Shown here: piece by piece, positions 23,379 to 32,400 of the stretch
How the letters are laid out: every line of letters begins with the position of its first letter
Position numbering within the stretch: position 1 is the stretch's first letter
Source: an uncultured Sulfurimonas sp.
GTDB lineage: Bacteria > Campylobacterota > Campylobacteria > Campylobacterales > Sulfurimonadaceae
DNA: 35,432 nt
Reading direction: 5' to 3'
NCBI GenBank assembly: GCA_937914675.1
Contig: CALDOC010000100.1
Coordinates: 1-35,432 of the forward strand
The notes under the pieces: model-generated
Told to the model about the DNA's origin: nothing
Seen by the model: the letters and a program-made list of their open reading frames with translations, nothing else
Database searches by the model: none
Made by a program: the position numbers and the translations under genes

Positions 23379-25075
23379 TATTTTGTCTCCTTTTTCTCTA
23401 ATAACATCATGTTAAACAGACTACCGCCCGATGGAACCATTGGCATAACGTTTTCAAATCTTTCAACGATAACTTCTATAAACGCGACTACGTTCTTTTC
23501 AACCGCGTCTTTAAGCGCGGCGTCAAATTCCTCTTTTGTCGTGACTCTATAACCAATTCCCCCAAAAGCTTCACTAAGCTTTACAAAGTCCGGTTGAACC
23601 GATAAATCTGTTTCGCTATGACGCTTATTGTAAAATAGCGTTTGCCATTGACGAACCATTCCAAGAAAGTTATTGTTTAAAATAATGTTAATGACCGGGA
23701 TTTTTTTCTCAACCGCGGTCATTAACTCTTGAACGTTCATAAGAATCGAACCATCCCCAGTAAAGTTAACGCTTGTCTTATCTGGAGTGGCAACCTTAAC
23801 GCCTATAGCCGCGGGAAAACCAAAGCCCATCGTTCCAAGACCACCTGAAGTTATCCATTGGTTAGGACGAGTGAATGGATAAAACTGCGCCGCCCACATC
23901 TGATGTTGTCCAACGTCCGTAGATATGTTCGCGCTGTCGCCAAGAAGTTCGCCGACGCGCTTTACAACCCATTGCGGTTTTAATCTATCCGTGTCTTCAT
24001 GAAAAGTTAATGGATGCAACTCGTCAAAATTTGAGATGGTTTCTCTCCAAGACTCATAGTTATCGCTATCAATTTGTTCAACTAACGCCAACATCTCAAT
24101 GACTACGTTTTTAACGTCGCCAACGATTGGGTAATCCGCGTTAACGAGTTTAGATATGCTTGCTGGATCAATATCCACATGAATAACGTCCGCGTTTTTA
24201 GCAAACTCTGAAAGTTTGCCTGTCACTCGGTCGTCAAACCTTACTCCAAGACCGATAACCAAATCCGTTTCACTCATAGCCATGTTTGCGGCGTAAGATC
24301 CATGCATGCCAAGCATTGAAATAAGCAAATCGTCATCGTATGACAAAACGCCGCGAGCCATCAAAGTTTCAACTGCGGGAATGCCAGTTTTATGAACCAA
24401 TTCTCTTACTTCATAAGAGGCATTTGAGTTTATGATGCCTCCTCCGAGATAAAAAAGTGGGCGCTTAGCTTTCGCTATCGCCTCTATGGCTTTTTTTATC
24501 TGACGAGGATTCCCTTTTGTGTGAGGCTTGTAAGTCTCCAAATCAAGTTCAATGTCATAATTAAATTCAGCTATTTGAGCCGTAACGTCTTTTGGTATAT
24601 CGACATGAACGGGACCTGGTCGCCCACTACGCGCTATGTAAAACGCTTCTTTAAGGATGCGAGGCAAGTCCGCCGCGTTAGTTACAAGATAATTATGTTT
24701 CGTACAAGGACGAGAAATACCAACTGCGTCGATCTCTTGAAAGCCATCCGTGCCAATTAAACTCATAGGAACTTGCCCACTAACGACAACCAAAGGAACT
24801 GAATCCATGTAAGCGTCGGCTAAACCTGTCACTGCGTTTGTAAAACCAGGGCCAGAAGTTATCATAGCGACACCAACTTTACCACTAGCTTTTGCATAGC
24901 CCTCAGCGGCATGTATGGAAGCTTGTTCATGACGATTTAAAATATGTTTAAATCCATTTTGTTTATATATCTCATCATAGACATTCATTATCGCTCCACC
25001 AGGATAGCCAAAAACCGTGTCTACCCCCTCGGCAATAAAAGCTTCAATAACCATCTGTGCGCCAGTAATTTGCAT
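23378..25075 (-). CDS. ilvI: Acetolactate synthase large (catalytic) subunit
   Basis: A 565-residue thiamine-diphosphate enzyme that condenses two pyruvates, or pyruvate with 2-oxobutyrate, in isoleucine/valine synthesis. The catalytic Glu is in NRHEQASIHAAEGYA near residue 48. The middle domain has the FAD-type core (GLGVRFDDRVTGKL), and the ThDP-binding motif begins GDGSILMNVQEL near 438 and ends in NNNFLGMV. The ATG at 25075 has AAAGGAG 7 nt upstream. The transcript leader is only about 35 nt, so there is no room for a leader-peptide attenuator of the E. coli type. Confidence 0.96.
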   Translation of the reverse strand: MQITGAQMVIEAFIAEGVDTVFGYPGGAIMNVYDEIYKQNGFKHILNRHEQASIHAAEGYAKASGKVGVAMITSGPGFTNAVTGLADAYMDSVPLVVVSGQVPMSLIGTDGFQEIDAVGISRPCTKHNYLVTNAADLPRILKEAFYIARSGRPGPVHVDIPKDVTAQIAEFNYDIELDLETYKPHTKGNPRQIKKAIEAIAKAKRPLFYLGGGIINSNASYEVRELVHKTGIPAVETLMARGVLSYDDDLLISMLGMHGSYAANMAMSETDLVIGLGVRFDDRVTGKLSEFAKNADVIHVDIDPASISKLVNADYPIVGDVKNVVIEMLALVEQIDSDNYESWRETISNFDELHPLTFHEDTDRLKPQWVVKRVGELLGDSANISTDVGQHQMWAAQFYPFTRPNQWITSGGLGTMGFGFPAAIGVKVATPDKTSVNFTGDGSILMNVQELMTAVEKKIPVINIILNNNFLGMVRQWQTLFYNKRHSETDLSVQPDFVKLSEAFGGIGYRVTTKEEFDAALKDAVEKNVVAFIEVIVERFENVMPMVPSGGSLFNMMLLEKKETK

Positions 25076-25116
25076 GAAAAGTCTCCTTTAAAAGTTTGTA
25101 AAATTAAAATTGAGAA

Positions 25117-25122
25117 ATTATA
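25117..25122 (-). promoter_or_regulatory. -10 box of the ilvI-ilvH-lpxD group
   Basis: TATAAT on the minus strand, 41 nt before the ilvI ATG, without a visible -35. The 101-nt gap between ilvI and the WD40 gene contains nothing else that I can assign. Confidence 0.5.
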
Positions 25123-25176
25123 GGTAAAATTATCTATATTTGAGGTTAAAAAAGGATGTTATTTTCAGCTTGAAAC

Positions 25177-27303
25177 CTAATCTAAGATTGATGATACAAA
25201 CATAGAAGGTCTCCACATGCTGAGTGAACCTTGCGTCAAATATTCCAATGATAATTTTGACTCGGGATATTTAATTTTAAATAGCTCAAATAAATTTTCT
25301 ATCTGCTCTTGAAATCCAAAATTCAACATATAATTTTTAATTGCCTTTTCAATAACGCTTTGCTTTACTTCTTCTTTAATAGCTTTTTCTAACTGTATGA
25401 CGTAGCACCAAGAGAGTATCGTGCCTATTGACGCAAGCTTAGAACTAATGGTCATATACCTTGATAAAGCCTTTTTAATTTCGGTTGCGTTTCCAAAAAC
25501 GGCGTAACTTCTTGCAATTGACAAATCGTCATTCCATTGTTTTATCAATAATTTAGCGTCTTTCGTCTCTTCTAAATCTTCATTCAGACTTAAAATATTA
25601 TAAGCGTCGGCTATATTGCCATCTTTAACCGCGTCAAAGAACTTTTGTTTTGACACAATCTCTTTCATTGTTTGACTTACTTCTTCTTTAAAGTCACTAA
25701 AATCAGACAACACTCTCAATATTTTTACAGCTGAATTAGTATCTCCATCATGAACTAATTTCTGTGATTTTATATACAGTCCATCCGCATAAGCCATTAA
25801 CGTATCATATTCTGGAAATTCTTTTAGAAATACGTATTGCTTTATAAGTTCTGAACATATTACAAAATTTCTCTTGCCTATCGATTCGCGAAAACGCTTA
25901 TAGATTTCACCTTTAGTCATTAAATCTTGAATAAGCATTGATTTTTCGCTTATTCCTCTATATGGAGCTAAAAGCTCCTTTGCCTTGTCTGTGCCTTTTG
26001 GTTCGAGGGCGTACTTTTGCGCTTGATAAAACGTTTTTTTCCACCTTAATTCAAGCGACTTGTATAATTTTGAATCTTTATACGCTGGATACGTATTTGC
26101 CAAATTATAAGCAAGCGCAATCTTTCCCTGTTTTGCGAAATTTACAAACTTATCATACTCGACATAATCTTTTATTACTTTTTGAATAATTCTATTTTTA
26201 GATGGTATATTCTTAAAATGTCCAAAAATCAGGAGAGCTTTCTCTTGTTCACCATTTTGAAGGGCTATTTTTGCTTTAGCCAATGTATTTTCCCAAAAAT
26301 TAGCAACCAATTCATGAATTCTAGTATAAGTTAGAATCGGGTTTAGTTCCGATTCTTTTTGTATCGCTTCAAACTCTCGATTTTGTAAAAGTTCTTTTAG
26401 CTTTTCTTCCCCCTCATATATGTCGTAATACATTACAAATCCATCTTCAGTGCCAATAATGAGATGATTGCGTTCATTGTCAAATTCTAAAACTGTAATG
26501 GGAGAAACTGTTTTTATATATTTTGATGACAACAACTCATAGGTGTTTAAATCGTAAAGCAATATGTAACCTAACGCGGTGCCTATAAATAAAAACTTAT
26601 CGTCGCCACTACTCGTTAAAGATGTAACGTCATCATGTATTCCTTGGAGTCTAGCTATAATTTTACTTGTGTAAATATTCCAAATAATGGCGGTAGAGTT
26701 CTTGTCAACGCTTAAGAGTCTATGCTTATTCAAAAATCTTAATTTCAATATTGGCGAAGCATGAGCTTTAAATTTATCTTTTGGGGTCATTGTAACAAGA
26801 TTAAAGAGCGATATTTTTTTATCATAGCCAGCGGTTGCAACCCAATTTCCATTTCTTGTAAAAGCAATGTCGTTGACTGTATCTGAATGAGTTGGCAAAG
26901 TAAAGACGAGTTTTCCACTTTTAACGTCTATTGCGAATATTTTTCCATCGTCGCCACATGAAAACATATGCCTACTCAATGGATCAATGCCAACGCATGA
27001 GACTTCACCATGATGTCTATCTATTTTGCTTATCATTTTTTTTGTATTTGTATTATAAAGCCTAGAAGTCTTACAATCAGAAGTTAGAGTAGCGAAGTAT
27101 TCCCCATTATTACTAAAAGAAACAACGCTATTTTTGTATCTAAGATGCTCAATGTTGACTTTAAACCCATTTTTTAGTTCGAGAGTGTTTTTGTCAAATA
27201 ATCTAACCGTCGTGTTTTTATCAACAACGATTAACTGTCCATCTTCGAGTAACTTCATTAATATAATTGCTTTTTCTACGCTTTTACTCTTAATAACTTC
27301 CAT
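25177..27303 (-). CDS. WD40 beta-propeller/alpha-solenoid protein, unknown function
   Basis: A protein of 708 residues without a signal peptide. Residues about 10-298 contain seven WD40-like blades; the fourth reads VNDIAFTRNGNWVATAGYDKKISLFNL. Residues about 338-674 are helical and form four internal repeats of about 84 residues, starting at W338, W422, A507 and W591 (ORF-track numbering). Each repeat has a first helix ending near an A.K or SQK element, then G...KA..L, and a second part of type KFF.A...G....AY.L. This is a propeller followed by a TPR-like solenoid, an architecture usual for scaffolds. The ATG at 27303 is chosen over the TTG at 27306; GGGA lies 7 nt upstream. It follows ilvA with a 3-nt gap, so it is co-transcribed, but no metabolic link is evident. 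Confidence 0.85.
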   Translation of the reverse strand: MEVIKSKSVEKAIILMKLLEDGQLIVVDKNTTVRLFDKNTLELKNGFKVNIEHLRYKNSVVSFSNNGEYFATLTSDCKTSRLYNTNTKKMISKIDRHHGEVSCVGIDPLSRHMFSCGDDGKIFAIDVKSGKLVFTLPTHSDTVNDIAFTRNGNWVATAGYDKKISLFNLVTMTPKDKFKAHASPILKLRFLNKHRLLSVDKNSTAIIWNIYTSKIIARLQGIHDDVTSLTSSGDDKFLFIGTALGYILLYDLNTYELLSSKYIKTVSPITVLEFDNERNHLIIGTEDGFVMYYDIYEGEEKLKELLQNREFEAIQKESELNPILTYTRIHELVANFWENTLAKAKIALQNGEQEKALLIFGHFKNIPSKNRIIQKVIKDYVEYDKFVNFAKQGKIALAYNLANTYPAYKDSKLYKSLELRWKKTFYQAQKYALEPKGTDKAKELLAPYRGISEKSMLIQDLMTKGEIYKRFRESIGKRNFVICSELIKQYVFLKEFPEYDTLMAYADGLYIKSQKLVHDGDTNSAVKILRVLSDFSDFKEEVSQTMKEIVSKQKFFDAVKDGNIADAYNILSLNEDLEETKDAKLLIKQWNDDLSIARSYAVFGNATEIKKALSRYMTISSKLASIGTILSWCYVIQLEKAIKEEVKQSVIEKAIKNYMLNFGFQEQIENLFELFKIKYPESKLSLEYLTQGSLSMWRPSMFVSSILD
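25285..26295 (-). repeat. Four protein-level repeats of about 84 residues
   Basis: The C-terminal half of the WD40 protein is built of four successive units at residues 338-421, 422-506, 507-590 and 591-674. Aligned positions include W338/W422/A507/W591, A345/A429/S514/A598 and the F.NFAKQGKIALAYNL versus F.DAVKDGNIADAYNI segments of units 1 and 3. The DNA of the units has diverged, so the repetition is ancient. Confidence 0.7.
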
Positions 27304-27306
27304 CAA

Positions 27307-28509
27307 TTAATCCCTTAAATATCCCTCATTTTTCAGTCGTTGACGAATCTCTTTTTGATGTTCTTCACCTTTGGTTTCCATATGAACGGTTACGTTTGCG
27401 TCTCCATAATCAAGTGAAATTGAAGTTCTATCGTAAGCGATATGAACTATATTTGCAGTCAACTCTTCTAGTATCTCCGTAAATCGTTTCAAAGAACCTG
27501 GCTTGTCGATTAAGGTTACGGTTACGTTCATTTTACGACCAGATTTTAAAAGACCTTTTTCGATTATGACAGAAAGTAGCGTTACGTCCATGTTTCCACC
27601 ACTGAGAACAACGGCTACTTTTTTTCCTTGTAAGTGTTTTAACTTTCCATGAAGAAGAGCCGCAACTCCAACTGAGCCTGCTCCCTCGACCACAAGTTTT
27701 TGTTTTTCCAACAAAAATAAAATTGCGCTCGCTATCTCGGCGTCATCTACGCTTATTACTTGATCTACGCACTCCAACGCATGAGAGAGCGTTATGATGG
27801 AAGTGTCGCGAACGGCGATACCATCGGCAATGGTTCTAACGCTAAGGGTGTCAACCGCTTTTTTTAAATCAAAAGAATTCTTGAACGCGGGAGCGCCCAA
27901 GGCGCTAACGCCAATGACTTCTATGTGTGGACTTATGGCTTTAAAAGCGCTCGCCATTCCAGCGATGAGCCCACCACCACCAACGGGAATCAAAACGGCG
28001 TCTAAATCTTGGCATTTGTCTAAAATTTCAAGAGCCACCGTTCCCTGTCCGGCCATGACGTCTTCATCTGCAAATGGATGCACAAAAGTGAGCTTATTGT
28101 TTTTTCCATACTCCACTGCGTACGCGTACGCTTCATCATAATTCGCGCCTCGCAAAATAACTTCCGCACCATAGCGCTTAACGCCGTTTATCTTAGTCAA
28201 AGGCGTGGATTCTGGCATCACGATTACAGCTTTCGCATCAAACTTTGAAGCTGAAAACGCGACGCCTTGAGCATGATTGCCAGCGCTTGCGGTTACGACT
28301 CCGCAAGCTCTTTGTTCATTTGTAAGCTTGGCTATCTTGTTATAAGCGCCGCGCAATTTAAACGCGCCGGTGTTTTGTAGATTTTCTTTTTTTAAATAAA
28401 CTTCACAGCCGGATATTTCACTTAAATGGGGAGCGTAAGAAAATGGAGTGTCGGCCACTACGTTTTCTATACGTTTTCGCGCTTCTTGAATGCTTTTTAA
28501 ACTTATCAA
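27307..28509 (-). CDS. ilvA: Threonine ammonia-lyase with C-terminal ACT domain
   Basis: A 400-residue PLP enzyme that makes 2-oxobutyrate from threonine for isoleucine synthesis. The PLP lysine is in TGAFKLRGAYNK near residue 52, the phosphate-binding loop is VGGGGLIAG near 175, and the substrate loop TASAGNHAQGVA lies near 80. The last 75 residues (VTVTLIDKPGSLKRF...) form one ACT domain, as in the shorter TdcB-like form with an ACT tail and unlike the two-ACT E. coli IlvA. The start is TTG (ORF start MISLKS), 2 nt after the CoA-binding gene's stop codon. Biosynthetic use fits the ilvIH genes nearby, although a catabolic role is not excluded. Confidence 0.93.
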   Translation of the reverse strand: MISLKSIQEARKRIENVVADTPFSYAPHLSEISGCEVYLKKENLQNTGAFKLRGAYNKIAKLTNEQRACGVVTASAGNHAQGVAFSASKFDAKAVIVMPESTPLTKINGVKRYGAEVILRGANYDEAYAYAVEYGKNNKLTFVHPFADEDVMAGQGTVALEILDKCQDLDAVLIPVGGGGLIAGMASAFKAISPHIEVIGVSALGAPAFKNSFDLKKAVDTLSVRTIADGIAVRDTSIITLSHALECVDQVISVDDAEIASAILFLLEKQKLVVEGAGSVGVAALLHGKLKHLQGKKVAVVLSGGNMDVTLLSVIIEKGLLKSGRKMNVTVTLIDKPGSLKRFTEILEELTANIVHIAYDRTSISLDYGDANVTVHMETKGEEHQKEIRQRLKNEGYLRD

Positions 28510-28511
28510 CT

Positions 28512-28943
28512 TTAAACCTGAAGAGATCTATGGTCAACCATGCTGCATTGATTTTGAACAACGCTCATGCCAGCGTCTCGCGCTTTTTGCGCCGCTTCAT
28601 TGTTTACTATGCCTTTTTGCGCCCAAAATACTTTTACGTCGCCACGAGCGATGCAAGCGTCGGCGATTGGATCAAGAGCGTTAGGTTTTCTAAAGATGTT
28701 CACCATGTCTACTGGAAATGGAATTTCAGCTAACGAGCTATAAACTTTTTCACCCAATATGGTTTCGCCTTTTGGATAAACTGGAACAATTTTATAACCA
28801 ACGCTTTGTAAATACGCCGCCACTTTATTACTATCTTTAGTCGCATCGGGAGAAAGTCCTAAAACCGCAATAGTTTTAACAGTATTAAAAATCTCTTTTA
28901 TTTCATCCATATTAGAATTTACAGTTGGGAATTCACACTCCAT
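28512..28943 (-). CDS. CoA-binding domain protein (YccU-like)
   Basis: A 143-residue Rossmann-fold protein of the CoA_binding_2 family. The nucleotide-binding loop is AVLGLSPDATKDSNKVA near residue 26, followed by GYKIVPVYPKGETILGEKVYSSL, and the CoA-type strand/turn VDMVNIFRKP. The end QNQCSMVDHRSL is conserved in the family and similar to the tail of YccU. The reaction is unknown; the fold suggests a CoA or nucleotide ligand. AAGGA stands 7 nt before the ATG, and an extended -10 box lies 38 nt upstream. It heads the unit with ilvA and the WD40 gene. Confidence 0.88.
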   Translation of the reverse strand: MECEFPTVNSNMDEIKEIFNTVKTIAVLGLSPDATKDSNKVAAYLQSVGYKIVPVYPKGETILGEKVYSSLAEIPFPVDMVNIFRKPNALDPIADACIARGDVKVFWAQKGIVNNEAAQKARDAGMSVVQNQCSMVDHRSLQV

Positions 28944-28980
28944 ATTACGTCCTTTAATTTTACTAAATTTATTTCAAACG

Positions 28981-28989
28981 ATTATATCA
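28981..28989 (-). promoter_or_regulatory. Extended -10 promoter of the CoA-binding/ilvA/WD40 unit
   Basis: Read on the minus strand TGATATAAT matches the extended -10 consensus exactly, preceded by a T tract. It lies 37 nt before the start codon. Confidence 0.6.
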
Positions 28990-29005
28990 AAAAAAAATAA
29001 AGTTG

Positions 29006-29023
29006 ATTGTAAAACTCTACAAT
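29006..29023 (-). terminator. Possible weak terminator after the ICMT-family gene
   Basis: ATTGTA and TACAAT form a 6-bp stem with a 6-nt loop on the minus strand, with a run of nine T's beginning 8 nt further on. The distance and low GC make it tentative; the T run also lies in the spacer of the next promoter. Confidence 0.3.
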
Positions 29024-29029
29024 ATTAAT

Positions 29030-29461
29030 TTAAAATACGGAAGGTATTAATCTCGAAGTATTTTTAGTATACTCCATGTATTCAACGCTATGACAGTGCC
29101 ATAGACTCTCTTCATAGAACATTTTTAACAACATATTTATTACAAGCACTGGATAGACGTAAATTAGATAAGTGTTGAGATACATTAACATGACTCCGAA
29201 CATAGTTATAAGGACCGACGCGTACATGGGATGTCTAACGTACGAGTAAATTCCATCCTTAATAAGATCGCAATCCTCTCTGATGTCTGGGAGAATGTTA
29301 AAATTTCCTATCTTGTTTTTAGAGAGCGCCGCGATTCCAACGCCAAGACCCAACACTACAAAAACCATTCCCATGTTAAAATGAGTCGTTGGCGTGCCAA
29401 AAGGCAACGCCATTAACAATATGCTTGCAAACTGAATAAAAACCAAAATTTTACTTTTCAT
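29030..29461 (-). CDS. Isoprenylcysteine carboxyl methyltransferase (ICMT) family membrane protein
   Basis: A 143-residue integral membrane protein with four hydrophobic segments (about residues 5-22, 28-45, 80-97 and 98-112). The SAM-binding hallmark GIYSYVRHPMYAS is near residue 69, and the C-terminal E-x5-HSVEYMEYTKNTSRLIP corresponds to the second conserved block of the ICMT/PEMT family. Bacterial members methylate lipids or unknown small molecules, so no substrate is proposed. It begins 13 nt after the dnaE stop with AAGGAG upstream, so it is probably expressed from the dnaE transcript. Confidence 0.85.
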   Translation of the reverse strand: MKSKILVFIQFASILLMALPFGTPTTHFNMGMVFVVLGLGVGIAALSKNKIGNFNILPDIREDCDLIKDGIYSYVRHPMYASVLITMFGVMLMYLNTYLIYVYPVLVINMLLKMFYEESLWHCHSVEYMEYTKNTSRLIPSVF

Positions 29462-29474
29462 AATTTTACACTCC

Positions 29475-32400
29475 TTAATTTTCTAAAATATCTACTGATT
29501 TATTACCATCTAGTACGGTGATGATTTTGCTATCAACTCTAATCGCCGAGTCTATGACCACGTTATGCAGTTTTGACATAATCGTGATTTTTAGAGGACG
29601 ATTTCCAGGGTTTTGCCTAATAACGGCGTATAAATGCTCTAGAACGTTCATATCGGTATCGAGTCTAACCGCAAGGTTTATAGGCTCTGGAGGCTTTTCT
29701 TGTATCTCTTTTTTTACTTTCTTCGTCTCTTTTTTCGCCTCACGAAGCGTCATGATTTTTGTAACTCCTATGCGAGTAAACATCTCCGTATGGGTTACCT
29801 TTACTTTAAAAGCGACTGGCTCGTTGAGATCCATCTCGGCTAATTGATCAAGCTTGTCTGAAAAAAGCATAATCTCAATATTTCCATGAAAGTCCATAAG
29901 ATTTACTATGCCAAACTGATTCCCTTTTTTAGAAGTCTTTTTTTGTATATCTTCAACTTTTCCTATAAATATAGCGAATGAACCATCTTTTATGCTTTCA
30001 ATTTCAGAAGACAAGCTGTAGTTCAACTCTTCTAATTGATCTCGAAATTCATCCATTGGATGTCCACTTACGTAAAAACCTAAAGTGTCTTTTTCGAACT
30101 CTAAAATTTCTTTTAACGTGTACTCTTGAGAATTTTTCAGAGCGAGCTTTACGGTCGTAATCTCATCGTCATCGCCAAAAAGCGAACCGACCGCGTTTTT
30201 CTTGGCGTCACTCGCTTTTTTTGCGGTTTCCACTATGAGCTCTAGTTGATCCAAGAGTGATTTTCGCGAATACCCAAATCTATCGAAACCACCTGACTTT
30301 ATGCTTGATTCTATAAAACGTTTATTTACTTTTGAAGGGTCGATCCTATTTACAAAGTTCTCAATCGACGTAAACTCTCCACCCTCTTCACGACTCTCGA
30401 TGATGGACAAAACCGCCGATTTGCCAACTCCTTTAATCGCTCCAAGACCGAACAAGACTATGTCTCTACCATCTTTGGTGATTGCCGAAAATTCTAAATA
30501 TGAGTCGTTTACATCGGGAGGAGAAAGTTCAATGCCCATGCGTTTCACTTCGTCAATGTAACGCACGACTTTTTCCGTATTGTCCTTGTCGCTCGTTAAA
30601 AGCGCCGCCATAAACTCGTTTTGATAGTAAGTTTTTAACCAAGCGGTTTGAAAAGTGACCATGGCGTACGCCGCCGAATGAGATTTGTTAAAACCGTATC
30701 CAGCGAATTTTTCAATCAAGTCAAAAAGTTTACTCGCTTCTTTATAATTAAGCCCTTGTTTTTGCGCGCCCTCGCTAAACTCTTTATTGTATTTAATCAT
30801 CTCTTCGACTTTTTTCTTCCCCATCGCGCGACGAACGATGTCGGCGCCGCCAAGACTGAAGCCACCGATGGTTTGAACGATTTGCATGACCTGTTCTTGA
30901 TAAACGATGACGCCATAAGTGGGTTTAAGTATCTCCTCAAGAGCCGAAAACACGTAAGTAATCGCTTGTCGACCATGTTTGCGTTCGATAAAGTCGTCAA
31001 GCATTCCAGACTCCATAGGTCCTGGACGGTATAACGCCAAAACGGCGATAAGGTCTTCAAAATTATCCGGTTTTAAACGCTTGTTCAAATCTTGCATGCC
31101 GCTAGATTCTATCTGAAACATTCCAACGGTTTCACCAGTTTGGATTACCTCGTAAACTTTTTTATCGTTTTCATCTATGTTGTGCCACTCGACGTCTTTG
31201 TCATAACGACGTTTAATAAGCTTGATGGCGTTGTTGATAACGTCAAGAGTTTTAAGGCCCAAGAAGTCAAACTTGATAAGGTCAATGTCTTCCATATAGT
31301 TGAGTGAATATTGCGTTATGAAAGTTTCTTCGCCGGACGGTTTGTAGATGGGAGTTTTCTTCCAAAGCTCTTCATTGCTTATCACAACGCCTGCGGCATG
31401 CATGCCGGAGTTGCGCTTAAGACCTTCTAGCTTTTTAGCGAATTCCCACACTCTAGCGGCATCGGGGTCTCTCTCGATGAGTTCAACGAGTTTTGGCTCT
31501 TTTTGATAAGCTCCGCTTGTAAACTCGCCATTTTTTGTTTTGCCATTGAGAGTAATGCCAATCTCATCGGGGACGAGCTTTGCCATGGCGTCGGCTTTGC
31601 TAAGAGGCATGTCCAAAACTCGAGACACGTCGCGTATGACCCCCTTTGCCAAGAGCGAACCAAAGGTGATAATCTGAGCCACTTGATTGCGACCGTATTT
31701 TTTGACGACGTAGTCTATGACTTCTCCACGGCGAGCTTGCTCAAAATCCATGTCGATGTCGGGCATGCTTACTCGCTCGGGATTTAAAAATCGCTCAAAA
31801 AGCAGATCGTACTTCATAGGATCGATGTCTGTAATTTCCAAAGAGTAAGCAACCAAGCTTCCAGCCGCGGAACCGCGGCCCGGTCCGACTGCGACTCCTA
31901 GGCGTTTGGCTTCAACGACAAAATCCCAAACAATCATCATATAACCTGGAAATTTCATGGAGTTGATGATTTGCATCTCAAACTCCAATCTATCTTTGTA
32001 CTCTTGATGACGCGCGTCTGGGACTATTTTGAGTCTTTTTTCTAAGCCTTCGCGACACTTTACGATGAAATAAGCCGCGTCGTTTTTGTCAGCCGCGCTA
32101 AAGCGCAGTTTTTTTTCTTCTTCGGTTGGATTTTTGGAGAGAGGAGCGTCGTCTTCAAAATCTATGTCAAGACCCTCGCTCAAAGCGTACTCTTTGGTAA
32201 ATTTAAAGTTTGGAGGCGTCGGAGTTTTTACGATTGGCACGTAATCTTCTATCTTGTTCACTATCTCTTGCGTACACTCTATCGCTTCTGGAATATCGGC
32301 AAAAAGCCTTGCCATCTGCTCAGGACTTTTAATGTAAAACTCATGAACGGAGTGTCGCATTCTATTTGGATCGTCATAGAGTTTATTCATTCCAATGCAC

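Noticed and set aside
25150-25176. Terminator after the WD40 gene (TTTCA-AGC-TGAAA)
   Set aside because: The stem is only 5 bp and the T run is about 9 nt away, so it is not convincing.
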